From: an uncultured Spirochaetaceae bacterium
Lineage (GTDB): Bacteria > Spirochaetota > Spirochaetia > Sphaerochaetales > Sphaerochaetaceae
Reading direction: 5' to 3'
Assembly: GCA_944388955.1 (NCBI GenBank)
Contig: CALXKJ010000003.1
Location: 1-64,000, forward strand
Length of the DNA stretch: 64,000 nucleotides
The notes under the pieces were generated by a model that was not told the origin of the DNA, ran no database searches, and saw nothing but the letters and a program-made list of their open reading frames with translations. Shown piece after piece: positions 43,229 to 52,794 of this stretch (its first letter is position 1; each line of letters begins with the position of its first letter). The position numbers and the translations under genes are program-made.

Positions 43229-45340
43229 CTAGAATAATGAAAGCTGACCATTATCATCGGAAGAAACAGCCTCGTTTGCCTTGCCCAGAAGTGACATGAA
43301 TTCATCTTCATTGACGATTTTAACGCCAAGCCTTTCAGCTTCCGCCGCCTTTGAGCCACCACCTGACCCCATCAGAAGATGTGTTGTTTTGCCCGTTACC
43401 GACGAGACTGTACGCCCGCCTCTCTTCTCAATCTCCTTCAACGCTTTGGAGCGTGGATTGAAATTTTCAAAGGAGCCGGTAATGCACCATACCTGTCCGC
43501 TGAATATCTTCTCAAGATTCTCATCATCCTTCTCATCCATTGATGATGAGAGATGGATTCCTGCTTTCCTAAGCCCTTCTATGGTCTTTCTTACATGCTC
43601 CGATCTGAACGCCTCGACAATCCTTGTCCCTGTCACAAGGCCAAAACCGGGAATCGAAGAGAATGCCGTGACATTATTTTCATCAGCTGCCTTGAGTATG
43701 CTATCTATCGAATCAAAACCGTTTTTGACAAGAAGCTCCGCACTCTTCTTGCCTATCTCAGCGATGCCTAAAGCTGAAAGCACTGTACTGAATGGACGGG
43801 AAAGGCTTTCCTTGACGCCTTTCTCAATCATGGAAATGCTCTTCTCCCCGAATCCTGGAAGTCCTGCCGCCTTATGATAATCCGCAGTATAGATATCCTC
43901 GATGCTTCTAAGGATTCCCGCCTTGTATAAGTCACCGACAGTCTTCGGTCCCAATGACTCTATATCCATCTCATCAGCAGATGCGAAATACGCGATTCTC
44001 CCCTTCACCTGATCAGGACAGTCATAATCAGGGCAGTACTGCAAACCGCCGATCTGCACGATCTCACTATGGCAGCAAGGACAAAGTGACGGCATCTCGT
44101 AGGTCGTGTTGCCATCGCTGTTCTTATCGATGACGCTCTCGACAGCTGGTATCACATCACCGCGCTTCGATATTGAAACCGTATCACCGATAGCAAGTTC
44201 AAGCTCATTTATATATTCCTGGTTATGAAGAGTTGCGCGCCTTATAGTCGAGCCTCCGAGCTTTGTGGGCGTTATTTCAGCAACAGGCGTTATACGCCCC
44301 GTCCTTCCGACCTGCACCGTGATATCAAGAAGTCTGGCCTCAGCTTGAGGTGCTTCGAACTTATAGGCGATTGCCCATCGCGGGTGGTGCTCTGTATATC
44401 CGAACTCCTCCCTCACATCCAGCTCATTGATTTTGAAGACAAGACCATCTATTTCATATGGAAGGTTTTTCCTTTCCGCAGTTTTCTTCTTTATGAAGCT
44501 ATCGATGCTGTCGAATGCATAAGCTTCCCCTTCAAGCCCCGTTTCCCTGAGTTTTCTTTCAGCTTCTGCTTTCGAGGAAGCAAAGAAAGCGAAGTGAGGA
44601 TTCGTCCTGAAGCCTAGGGCTTTAAGCTTCGCGAGGATATGGATATGATCAGGAGGCGTTTCAGCCTTATTGCCCCAGAATCCTTCATAACAGAATATCG
44701 TGAGAGGGACTCTCGCAGCCTCGCTGCTTTTCTGCCTTCTGACAGTTCCCGCAGCAAGATTCCTTGGGTTCGCAGCTTTTTTCGATTCATCAGTCTCTTC
44801 CGCGTTCAGATGCTCGAAATCGGCTTTGCTAAGATAAACTTCGCCGCGCACCGCGATATCCAAAGGCTCAGGAAGCGAGAGAGGAACAGATTGCATTGTC
44901 ATGATATTAGGAGTCACATCGTTGCCTATCTCACCATTGCCGCGAGTCACTGCTCTCTGCAATATGCCTTTCTCGTAATAGAGCACCATCGATATACCAT
45001 CGATTTTCTCTTCCGCCGCGAAAGTAAGCGCACCGCCCTTTTTCTCAATCGACTTGGAGAAGAAAGAGAGCACGGCTTCATCTGAATATGCTTTATCGAG
45101 CGAAAGCACCGGTATAGTATGCCTTACCTCGGGAAAATCATTCGTGAGATCTGAGCCGACTCTTTTTATCGGAGAATCTGGATGCTGAAATTCAGGATGC
45201 TCTGTCTCCAACGCTATAAGACGGTCTGTCAGCCTATCGTATTCACTGTCGGAAATAAGGGATATTCCTTCCTTGTAGTACTTGTCCTGATATATCTTCA
45301 GGTCCTCGGTAAGCTTATCTATCTCTTCCTTGATGTTCAT
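43229..45340 (-). CDS. ligA: NAD-dependent DNA ligase
   Basis: 703 residues from the ATG at 45340. Adenylation lysine in AAEEKIDGISMVLYY, OB fold after VGRTGRITPVAEI, a four-cysteine zinc finger (CPCCHSEIVQIGGLQYCPDYDC), helix-hairpin-helix repeats (PGFGEKSISMIEKG, IPGFGLVTGTRI) and a C-terminal BRCT domain (GQVWCITGSFENFNPRSKAL). Complete. Joins nicks during replication and repair. TATCAT ends seven bases before the ATG, with TTGTTC 17 bases further up; no ribosome-binding site. Confidence 0.95.
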   Translation of the reverse strand: MNIKEEIDKLTEDLKIYQDKYYKEGISLISDSEYDRLTDRLIALETEHPEFQHPDSPIKRVGSDLTNDFPEVRHTIPVLSLDKAYSDEAVLSFFSKSIEKKGGALTFAAEEKIDGISMVLYYEKGILQRAVTRGNGEIGNDVTPNIMTMQSVPLSLPEPLDIAVRGEVYLSKADFEHLNAEETDESKKAANPRNLAAGTVRRQKSSEAARVPLTIFCYEGFWGNKAETPPDHIHILAKLKALGFRTNPHFAFFASSKAEAERKLRETGLEGEAYAFDSIDSFIKKKTAERKNLPYEIDGLVFKINELDVREEFGYTEHHPRWAIAYKFEAPQAEARLLDITVQVGRTGRITPVAEITPTKLGGSTIRRATLHNQEYINELELAIGDTVSISKRGDVIPAVESVIDKNSDGNTTYEMPSLCPCCHSEIVQIGGLQYCPDYDCPDQVKGRIAYFASADEMDIESLGPKTVGDLYKAGILRSIEDIYTADYHKAAGLPGFGEKSISMIEKGVKESLSRPFSTVLSALGIAEIGKKSAELLVKNGFDSIDSILKAADENNVTAFSSIPGFGLVTGTRIVEAFRSEHVRKTIEGLRKAGIHLSSSMDEKDDENLEKIFSGQVWCITGSFENFNPRSKALKEIEKRGGRTVSSVTGKTTHLLMGSGGGSKAAEAERLGVKIVNEDEFMSLLGKANEAVSSDDNGQLSLF

Positions 45341-45376
45341 GCAGAAGATGATACAACCTAGTAAAGGCGCGAACAA
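45341..45376 (-). promoter_or_regulatory. ligA promoter, leaderless type
   Basis: Minus-strand -35 TTGTTC (45376-45371), 17-base spacer, -10 TATCAT (45353-45348), then CTTCTGC and the ATG at 45340. Confidence 0.45.
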
Positions 45377-45417
45377 GCCAGCTTGCGCTACGAATTGAGA
45401 GATGGTAAGCTCAGACT

Positions 45418-47358
45418 ATGGCTGAGCGCAAGAATTTCTCCCGCTATAACATGCGCTGCGGGATTCTCCTCAGGGCTGAGGAGGGAAACAGACGCATAAC
45501 TGGATTATCCATACCGGAACTTGATTCGCGTTATCTTGCGCTTACGGGCAATGATATCCCAAATGGCATATTTTCCTTTCTCTCAGGCTCCATGCCGATA
45601 ATAGCAAAAGAGAACATCTCATGCCCCGGACAGATAGTCCTCGCCCTTTTTGCTCCTGATTATGAATCGGCTTCACTGATGATGAGGAATGTGAAACTCG
45701 AGACAGAAGAGGCGGAGGAGGCAGAGATAACGCTTCCGGACAGTCTTGAATACAGATGGGGCGAAACGCAGGAAGAAGAGGAAGAGGAAGAGAAAGAGAA
45801 CAGCAACAGGAAAATCTCATCAAGCTTCACCCTTGAGCATATATGGAGATACACAAGGCGTGTCTATACAGTGACAGCCTGGATGGAAGGCGCGAATATG
45901 CACATCGAGGCGCCTTGCGAATGGGTGGAACTGGTGAGGACAACAGTCGAGAAAGCGACTGGCTACCCAAAGAGGAATATCATCATACACGTGATGCCTT
46001 ACACGGCACGTCATGATGAATTCCTCATAGAACCTGCAATAATCGCGGCTATTGCGGCTATCGCTGCTATAAGGACAGGTCTACCGACAGAAATCAGATC
46101 GACAGGTATATACTCACGGCCAGAGATAAAAGTCGAGAGGACAACAGAAGTCGATGAAGATGGTAAGCCTCTTTATGAAAATGTACAGATGACTGTGAAT
46201 CAGGGAGCATTTCTCTTCGCCTCCGAAGAGTATCAGAGACAGGCTATGACGGGATTGTTGCCACCATATACGCTAAAAGCCTTCAGGGGCTCGGTGAAGG
46301 TTATCTCATCGCCGGAATATCCTGCCGCTTTCTGCGGCTCACTCGGTTATAGCGAAGCGCTTGCCTCGACTGAATTTCACGTCTCCAGACTATCGGAGAA
46401 GACTGGTATCACACCCGCGCTCTATAGGCTTACAATAGAGAAGGAAAAACGGAAATTCACTGACTATATTCCCGGCTACGATCTGGGAGAGACCAAGAAG
46501 TGTATCGAAAAAGCTGCAAATGCTGCTTCATATGACAGGAAATGGGCTGCAAACTCCTTTCAGAGGGAGGAATTCGGGCTTCTTGGTTACCTTCGGGGCA
46601 TCGGAATTGCCTCAGGAGTGGGCATTGCAGGTTTCTCTACTACTCTATCAAAAAAGCTTGGTTTCTCACTGATGATGACTTTCACGCAGAAGCATAATAT
46701 AACTGTCAACACATCGGCTCTTAACCACCCGGGAACGATAAAGATATGGAAAGAGAGAATCGCGGAGAAAATCATCCCAGGTCGTCCCGAAGGTGTAATG
46801 TTCCTTGAGGCAGGTCCTGATACTATAGATACAGGCCCTGATGTGCTTTCTCGTCTCGTAGCTTCGCTGACACCTCAGCTTGAGAGCGCCGCAAAAAGGC
46901 TGAGTGTCCTGAAGGATACAGAGAAGCTTCCTGTATCGATTAAATTCGATGCCGAGAACACCTATTATCCTTGTGAATTCGAGAACTCCGGCAGCGGTGC
47001 TGTAGTGTGTGAGATCATCATCGAGAAAGGAAGCATGATACCTCAGGCAAGAAGCGTCTGGGGCTCTTTCTCCTTCCCTACGATTATGGATGAGGTCTCG
47101 TTAAGAAACTCAATCAGACGCACGATAATGATGACTATCGTCGAGAACGGCATCCAGCTCCCCTCTGATTTCGCCATTCATCTCGATATCTCAGCGACGG
47201 GAACTGAAGGCACTGTCGCATCTGTACAGCAGATTGCGAGAGGTCTGACGCTTGGTGCGCTGATGAATGCGCTCTCACAGGCTATCGGGGAAAAGGCCGT
47301 GCTTCCAATCAGCGCAGATAGAATAAACGGGATGTTCTCCAAAGAGGAGCTCAGCTGA
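45418..47358 (+). CDS. Divergent molybdopterin-subunit-like protein of the xanthine dehydrogenase family
   Basis: 646 residues; ordinary subunits have about 750-800. The order of family segments is kept: PCEWVELVRTTVEKATGYPKRN, GKPLYENVQMTVNQGAF, LKAFRGSVKVISSPE, LYRLTIEKE and VASVQQIARGLTLGALMNAL. Cofactor motifs are not: the GGGFG-K loop is replaced by MPYTARHDE, the RG-x-G contact is degenerate and no C-terminal G-E active-site pair is visible. A run of acidic residues (EEEEEEEKEN) lies near 120. With the Fe-S and FAD partners intact (next two genes), it may be a variant enzyme or a subunit with lost molybdenum chemistry. Treponema pallidum carries a related set annotated as quinoline 2-oxidoreductase. 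Confidence 0.6.
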   Translation: MAERKNFSRYNMRCGILLRAEEGNRRITGLSIPELDSRYLALTGNDIPNGIFSFLSGSMPIIAKENISCPGQIVLALFAPDYESASLMMRNVKLETEEAEEAEITLPDSLEYRWGETQEEEEEEEKENSNRKISSSFTLEHIWRYTRRVYTVTAWMEGANMHIEAPCEWVELVRTTVEKATGYPKRNIIIHVMPYTARHDEFLIEPAIIAAIAAIAAIRTGLPTEIRSTGIYSRPEIKVERTTEVDEDGKPLYENVQMTVNQGAFLFASEEYQRQAMTGLLPPYTLKAFRGSVKVISSPEYPAAFCGSLGYSEALASTEFHVSRLSEKTGITPALYRLTIEKEKRKFTDYIPGYDLGETKKCIEKAANAASYDRKWAANSFQREEFGLLGYLRGIGIASGVGIAGFSTTLSKKLGFSLMMTFTQKHNITVNTSALNHPGTIKIWKERIAEKIIPGRPEGVMFLEAGPDTIDTGPDVLSRLVASLTPQLESAAKRLSVLKDTEKLPVSIKFDAENTYYPCEFENSGSGAVVCEIIIEKGSMIPQARSVWGSFSFPTIMDEVSLRNSIRRTIMMTIVENGIQLPSDFAIHLDISATGTEGTVASVQQIARGLTLGALMNALSQAIGEKAVLPISADRINGMFSKEELS

Positions 47359-47846
47359 TGAAGATAGACTGCACGATAGATGGAAAGACACTGACGCTAT
47401 CTCTCAATTCAGATAAACCTCTATCCCTCATACTCCGTGAGAATATGGGAAACGAGGAAACTGTTAACCATTGCAATGGCATGATGTGCGGGCTATGCAC
47501 GGTGCTTGTCGATGGGAAAGCGGTGCTGTCATGCATGGTGCCTGCTTTTGAGATAAGAGGAAAAAGCGTCATTACATTCGATAGCTTCCGCCGCTCACGA
47601 GATATGAAGGATATAGAGAAAGCCTATGAGGCTGTAGGTGCATACCCTTGCAGTGATTGTTACGCCTCCCGCTCTCTTATCTTCCATTCGCTGGTGGATG
47701 AAGGTGTGACTGACAGAAATCAGATAATCAAGGAGCTTTCTATCGTGCGCTGCCATTGTCTGGATGCAGAATCCCAGGTGAAAATCGTCCAGAAAGCTAT
47801 CGAGATAAGGAGAAAGAGATATGTACGAAGGACTCAGCTCACCTAA
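47358..47846 (+). CDS. 2Fe-2S subunit of xanthine-dehydrogenase-type hydroxylase
   Basis: 162 residues. The first, plant-ferredoxin-like cluster is bound by Cys39, 44, 47 and 59 (HCNGMMCGLCTVLVDGKAV); the second by Cys98/101 (YPCSDCYASRS) and Cys132/134 (IVRCHCLD). All eight ligands are kept, so electron transfer should work. Its start codon shares one base with the previous stop (TGATG), and it overlaps the FAD subunit gene by 26 bases. Confidence 0.87.
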   Translation: MKIDCTIDGKTLTLSLNSDKPLSLILRENMGNEETVNHCNGMMCGLCTVLVDGKAVLSCMVPAFEIRGKSVITFDSFRRSRDMKDIEKAYEAVGAYPCSDCYASRSLIFHSLVDEGVTDRNQIIKELSIVRCHCLDAESQVKIVQKAIEIRRKRYVRRTQLT

Positions 47847-48729
47847 CATACACACACCGGAGAATATCCCGGAATACGCATCCATAGTCCTTCACTACCC
47901 ATCCGCCTCGATATGGGCCGGTGGGACATTTATCATGACACGTCCCGATGCCTATCCGTCAAAAAGGCTGAATGCTGAAATCATCCATCTCGGAAAAATC
48001 GAGGAGCTCCATAGATTCCAGAGAAACGACAGATTCGCGGAGTTCGGCTCGATGGTAACACTCGATGAGATTCTCAGCACTGGAAAATCAGTATTGCCGA
48101 AAGTTCTGATAGACAATATCTCGACAATCGGCTCACGGCTCATAACGCGGCGTGCGACAATCGGCGGCTCAATCGCCACAAGCGGCTTTACGACATCATT
48201 TCCTGCCACGCTCATCGTGCTTGATGCAACAGCAGAGGTGCGCTTCATGAAGAAGAAGCGTCTTCACTCAAAATGGATGCAGCTCACACGTCTTCTTGAT
48301 AAAAATGGAAGAATCACACTGCCGCAGAATGGCCTGATATCAAGAGTAAGGATTGCCTTCACTGATAAGAATCTCCAAGTCTTCGATGAAACAGGCTCTT
48401 TCATGAATGATCCAGAGAATGCTGTGTCAGTTTCATTCGCGGCCACACTGGATCAGGATGTGCTCATCAACCCGCGTATCGCATTCACTTTCCCAAATCA
48501 CGGCATATGCTACTCAAGGGATATAGACAATATCTTCACCACCCTCCGCTTCCCTCTGGATGACTCTGAAGTCATGACCCTCGAGTCGATAATCTTCACA
48601 TTCATCGATTCGATGTTCCAGACACTCTCACCTCTGCAGCGTACAAGAACAAAAGGTCTTCTCACGAATATCATCGACAGGATAAACGAAGAGTCGCTGA
48701 CCATTCCGACGGAAGAGAAGAACCTATAG
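47821..48729 (+). CDS. FAD-binding subunit of xanthine-dehydrogenase-type hydroxylase
   Basis: 302 residues of the molybdopterin dehydrogenase FAD-binding family (CoxM/CutM). SIWAGGTFIMTRPDAYPSKR and RATIGGSIATSGFTTSFPA hold the two diphosphate loops, though the usual GGTDLL and GGNIA are changed to GGTFIM and GGSIA. Third gene of the operon; would pass electrons from the Fe-S subunit to NAD or another acceptor. An AAAGAGAT site precedes the ATG within the previous gene. Confidence 0.82.
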   Translation: MYEGLSSPNIHTPENIPEYASIVLHYPSASIWAGGTFIMTRPDAYPSKRLNAEIIHLGKIEELHRFQRNDRFAEFGSMVTLDEILSTGKSVLPKVLIDNISTIGSRLITRRATIGGSIATSGFTTSFPATLIVLDATAEVRFMKKKRLHSKWMQLTRLLDKNGRITLPQNGLISRVRIAFTDKNLQVFDETGSFMNDPENAVSVSFAATLDQDVLINPRIAFTFPNHGICYSRDIDNIFTTLRFPLDDSEVMTLESIIFTFIDSMFQTLSPLQRTRTKGLLTNIIDRINEESLTIPTEEKNL

Positions 48730-48765
48730 TGAACGCAGTGAATGGAAAAATAGAAATCCTTTGGG

Positions 48766-48780
48766 TATAATCAGCACTAC
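48766..48780 (+). promoter_or_regulatory. dnaE promoter with near-leaderless start
   Basis: TATAAT at 48766-48771 with TGGAAA (4 of 6 bases of TTGACA) 17 bases upstream. The ATG is nine bases after the box, giving a 2-3-base leader, without ribosome-binding site. Confidence 0.5.
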
Positions 48781-51700
48781 ATGAGTTTCGTTCATCTTCA
48801 TAACCACACGGACTATTCGCTCCTTGATGGAGCCGCGTCCATCACGAAATACATAAAGAAAGCAAAGGCGACGGGCATGACATCCCTTGCCATAACCGAC
48901 CATGGAAACATGTTCGGTGCTGTCTCATTCTATGAAGCGTGCAAAAAAGAAGGTATCAACCCGATAGTGGGCTGTGAATTCTATATCGCTGATAACAGGA
49001 AAGACAGGACACCATCTTCCGAAGGCAACAGATACTACCATCTCATCTGCCTCGCGATGAGTGATAAGGGCTATCACAATCTGATGGAGCTCAACTCAAT
49101 CTCCTATAAAGAAGGTTTCTATTACAAACCAAGGATTGATCACGAAGTGCTTGCAGCCCATAGCGAGGATGTCATCTGCCTCTCAGCATGCCTTGCGGGA
49201 GAGATTGCGCAGAGCCTTCTCCGTGATGACTATGAAGGAGCGAAGAAGAAAGCCCTCTGGTATAAGGAAGTCTTCGGGGACAGGTATTATCTTGAGATGC
49301 AGGATCATGGCCTTCCCGAGGACAGGAAAGTCCTTCCCCTCATCCTTCGCCTAGCACGTGAACTGGATATACCGCCTGTATGCACCAATGATATCCACTA
49401 CATAGAGAAAGACGACTGGAATGCACATGACACGCTTCTCTGCATTGGAACAGCTTCAAAGAAGAATGACAGGAACAGGCTCAGATACAAGGAAGGCGAA
49501 TTCTATTTCAGGACGCCCGAGGAGATGGCTGAGCTTTTCTCATGGTGTCCAGAGGCAGTGGAGAATACAGGAAAGCTTGCGGAGCGCTGTCATCTCGAGA
49601 TAAATTTTCCAGGCCCTATTCTTCCTAAATGCACAATACCGCCAGAGTTCTCAAGCGATGCGGAGTATCTTACATATCTTGCGAATGAAGGTCTCAAGAA
49701 GCGTTATCCCGTCGTTACGGAAGAACTTCAGAAAAGACTTGATTATGAGCTTGGAATCATCATACAGATGGACTTCCCTGCCTACTTCCTCATCGTACGC
49801 GATTACATTCACTGGGCCAAGACTCACAACATTCCGGTGGGCCCAGGACGAGGAAGCGGTGCTGGCTCTCTTGTCGCCTACGCCACGACCATCACCGATG
49901 TCGACCCGATAAAATACAACCTCATCTTCGAAAGATTCCTGAATCCTGAACGTGTATCGCTCCCTGATTTCGACGTGGACTTCTGCTTCGAAGGACGAAG
50001 CCAGGTCATCGATTATGTCACTGAGCATTATGGCAAGGACAGGGTCGGGCAGATTATCACATTCGGTACACTCAAGCCGAAAGCTGTAGTGAAGGATGTT
50101 GCACGTGTTCTCGATATCCCCTATGAGGAATCAAATAAAATATGCTCTCTTATCCCGGATGAGCTGAAGATGACGCTTGATAAAGCCTTCGCTCAGGAGC
50201 CACGGCTGAAGGAGATTGAGGCCCGGGGTGGAATATATGCAGAGCTATTCGATACAGCACGCCGTCTCGAAGGACTGAACAGGCATTCATCGCTCCATGC
50301 GGCAGGTGTTGTCATCGGACGTGAGCCTCTCGATAAGTACGTTCCTCTTTATGCAGACCCGAAAACCGGGGCTATCTCAACACAGTACCCGATGACACAG
50401 ATTGAGAACTGCGGGCTTGTAAAGATGGACTTCCTCGGGCTCAAGACACTCACTCTCATCAAGCATACTGTAGAGCTCATTCACAAGAAGCAGCCTGATT
50501 TCGATATAAACAAGATCGACGAACACGACCAGAAGACATTCGCAATGCTCTGCCGAGGCGACTCGAAATGCGTCTTCCAGTTCGAATCAGAAGGCATGGC
50601 GGACATTCTAAGACGAGAGCAACCGCAGACGATTGAGGAACTTGTCGCTTTGAATGCTCTCTATCGTCCAGGTCCTATGCAGTTCATCGACCAGTTCATC
50701 GATTCAAAATTCGGACGCATCCCTATAAAATACCCCGATCCGATACTCGAGGACGTTCTCAAGGAGACATATGGCGTTATCGTTTATCAGGAACAGGTCA
50801 TGAAAGTCGCCCAGATTATCGCAGGCTACACACTCGGACAGGCTGACAACCTCCGAAGAATCATGGGTAAGAAGAAAGTCGAGAAACTTGCCGAAGAGCT
50901 CGTGAAATTCAAGGCCGGTGCCAAGAAGAATGGCTACACCGAAGAACATGCAGAGGAGATTTTCCACATCCTCGAGCCTTTCGCTGGCTATGGATTCAAC
51001 AAATCCCATGCTGTCGCCTACTCTGTTGTTGCGTACCAGACAGCATTCCTGAAGGCGAACTACCCGGCGGAATTTCTTGCCGCAAACCTCACGAACGAAA
51101 TGGGTAACCCCGCGAAGTTCACAGAGTATCTCAATCTCGCGCCTCGCTACGGGCTCAAGATTCTTCCTCCATCAATCAACAGCTCAGAGAAGCACTTCAA
51201 TGTCGTTGACGGTAATATCGTGTATGGCTTAGCCGGCATCAAGAATGTCGGAGAGAACGTGGTTGAGGAAATCATCAAAGAGCGCAATGAGCATGGCCCT
51301 TACACAGATTTCATGAACTTCCTCTCAAGACAGGGCGAAGGCTTCAGCTCAAAGACGGCTGAATCATTGATAAAAGCCGGAGCCTTCAATGAGCTTGGAA
51401 TCGATAGGGCAACGCTTCTTTCGAATCTTGAGGATGCACTCCGCTTTGATAAGGATACGAAGGAAGCCACTGCTTACGGACAGCTTTCCCTCTTCGGCTC
51501 CGATGATCCTGTAGTCGGTGAATTCAAGATGAAAGATGCAGAGCCGATGCCTCAGAGCGAAGTATTGCAGATGGAGAAGGATTATCTCGGATTCTATATC
51601 TCAGGCCATCCCCTCGATGCATACAGCGATCAGATAGCGGCATGCGTCAGAGCAGATATTTCCGATCCAGATACGATTCCATTAGAGCAGGAGACATCTG

Positions 51701-52191
51701 TAATAGCGATGATAACAGCCATCAGGCAGGTAACGACAAAAGCGAAGAAAGAGAAGATGGCCATCATCACGCTGCAGACGAAAACCGGCGATATCGATGC
51801 GGTAGCATTCCCGAAGGTCTATGAGACTATAAGGGATCGTATCGCGGAAGATCAGGTGTATGGATTCAGAGGACAATTCAAGAAGAAGAATGCAGAGGAG
51901 AAAGTCTCTTTCGCTATATCGGAAGTCCTTTCGCCTTATGAGCTCAAGCCCGAGGCTATCAGCCTGATCCACATACAGCTTGGCTCACGCAAGAGCTTCG
52001 CGCAGGATGAACTCAGGAATCTGCAGAGGATATTGCAGGATCATGAGGGATTCACGCCTGTCGCTTTCACTGTGGAAGGAATCGATGGTGAGGAGCTGAG
52101 GGCTGGAGGGCTCTACAGCATTTCATACTCTGACGCACTCAAGAACGAGCTGGAGGACGATCCACTCGTGAGGAAAGTCTGGGTTTCATAG
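48781..52191 (+). CDS. dnaE: DNA polymerase III alpha subunit
   Basis: 1136 residues. N-terminal PHP domain (FVHLHNHTDYSLLDG, TDHGNMFGAVSFY), polymerase palm with GPGRGSGAGSLVAYA and the catalytic aspartates in LPDFDVDFCFEGR, helix-hairpin-helix region (GLAGIKNVGENVVEEI) and an OB fold near 1000. Length and domain order fit DnaE1, the main replicative polymerase. Begins directly downstream of a -10 box. yggT follows after 9 bases. Confidence 0.95.
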   Translation: MSFVHLHNHTDYSLLDGAASITKYIKKAKATGMTSLAITDHGNMFGAVSFYEACKKEGINPIVGCEFYIADNRKDRTPSSEGNRYYHLICLAMSDKGYHNLMELNSISYKEGFYYKPRIDHEVLAAHSEDVICLSACLAGEIAQSLLRDDYEGAKKKALWYKEVFGDRYYLEMQDHGLPEDRKVLPLILRLARELDIPPVCTNDIHYIEKDDWNAHDTLLCIGTASKKNDRNRLRYKEGEFYFRTPEEMAELFSWCPEAVENTGKLAERCHLEINFPGPILPKCTIPPEFSSDAEYLTYLANEGLKKRYPVVTEELQKRLDYELGIIIQMDFPAYFLIVRDYIHWAKTHNIPVGPGRGSGAGSLVAYATTITDVDPIKYNLIFERFLNPERVSLPDFDVDFCFEGRSQVIDYVTEHYGKDRVGQIITFGTLKPKAVVKDVARVLDIPYEESNKICSLIPDELKMTLDKAFAQEPRLKEIEARGGIYAELFDTARRLEGLNRHSSLHAAGVVIGREPLDKYVPLYADPKTGAISTQYPMTQIENCGLVKMDFLGLKTLTLIKHTVELIHKKQPDFDINKIDEHDQKTFAMLCRGDSKCVFQFESEGMADILRREQPQTIEELVALNALYRPGPMQFIDQFIDSKFGRIPIKYPDPILEDVLKETYGVIVYQEQVMKVAQIIAGYTLGQADNLRRIMGKKKVEKLAEELVKFKAGAKKNGYTEEHAEEIFHILEPFAGYGFNKSHAVAYSVVAYQTAFLKANYPAEFLAANLTNEMGNPAKFTEYLNLAPRYGLKILPPSINSSEKHFNVVDGNIVYGLAGIKNVGENVVEEIIKERNEHGPYTDFMNFLSRQGEGFSSKTAESLIKAGAFNELGIDRATLLSNLEDALRFDKDTKEATAYGQLSLFGSDDPVVGEFKMKDAEPMPQSEVLQMEKDYLGFYISGHPLDAYSDQIAACVRADISDPDTIPLEQETSVIAMITAIRQVTTKAKKEKMAIITLQTKTGDIDAVAFPKVYETIRDRIAEDQVYGFRGQFKKKNAEEKVSFAISEVLSPYELKPEAISLIHIQLGSRKSFAQDELRNLQRILQDHEGFTPVAFTVEGIDGEELRAGGLYSISYSDALKNELEDDPLVRKVWVS

Positions 52192-52200
52192 GAGGGCATT

Positions 52201-52794
52201 ATGGAATTCATAAGAACTGTCGCTATATTCTTCTCACGATTACTGGAAGTCTATTCCTTCCTTATATGGATAAGAATCATCCTCTCCTGGATAAGGCCTT
52301 ATCCGAGAGCAGGCTCATTCACTTACTTCATAGCGAAGGCTGTTGATCCGTATCTCCAGCTCTTCCGCTCAGAGAAAGCCAGAATCGGCATGCTGGATTT
52401 CTCACCTATCATAGCGATAGGAATCCTTTCTGTAGTGCAGTCACTTCTCTCTGTATACGGCTACTATGGCTTTCTGACATTCGGAATGATTCTCTCGAGT
52501 ATCATTCTCGCGTTCTGGACGTATGGACTTTCTGTCTTCCTCTTCTTCTCGATTATCCTTCTTATATTCCGCGCCATCGCATCACTGACGCATAATCCGG
52601 CGATGTACAGCACGATGAACATGATGAGGCTTTCAGACCCGATATCAGATCTGGTAAGACGCTGTTTCGTGAAAAGCATCCCCAAAGACAGCACAGTGGC
52701 TATCATCTCGCTGGTTATCACGATAGCGCTCCGCGTCGTGCTTCAGAGAGTCTTCTACACCTTAGCATCTCTTGCTCTTGAGCTGCCATTCTGA
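52201..52794 (+). CDS. YggT-family integral membrane protein
   Basis: 197 residues with about five hydrophobic segments and two YggT repeats (FLIWIRIILSWIRPYP and the later LSDPISDLVRRC). YggT proteins are inner-membrane proteins linked to osmotic tolerance and cell division/envelope assembly in other bacteria; function here unproven. AGGAGG precedes the ATG. The stop shares bases with the recG start. Confidence 0.8.
   Translation: MEFIRTVAIFFSRLLEVYSFLIWIRIILSWIRPYPRAGSFTYFIAKAVDPYLQLFRSEKARIGMLDFSPIIAIGILSVVQSLLSVYGYYGFLTFGMILSSIILAFWTYGLSVFLFFSIILLIFRAIASLTHNPAMYSTMNMMRLSDPISDLVRRCFVKSIPKDSTVAIISLVITIALRVVLQRVFYTLASLALELPF

Noticed and set aside
48764-48780. dnaE start further downstream with a normal ribosome-binding site
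   Set aside because: The sequence from the ATG at 48781 already encodes the PHP-domain start (FVHLHNHTDYSLLDG), so the start cannot be moved inward.
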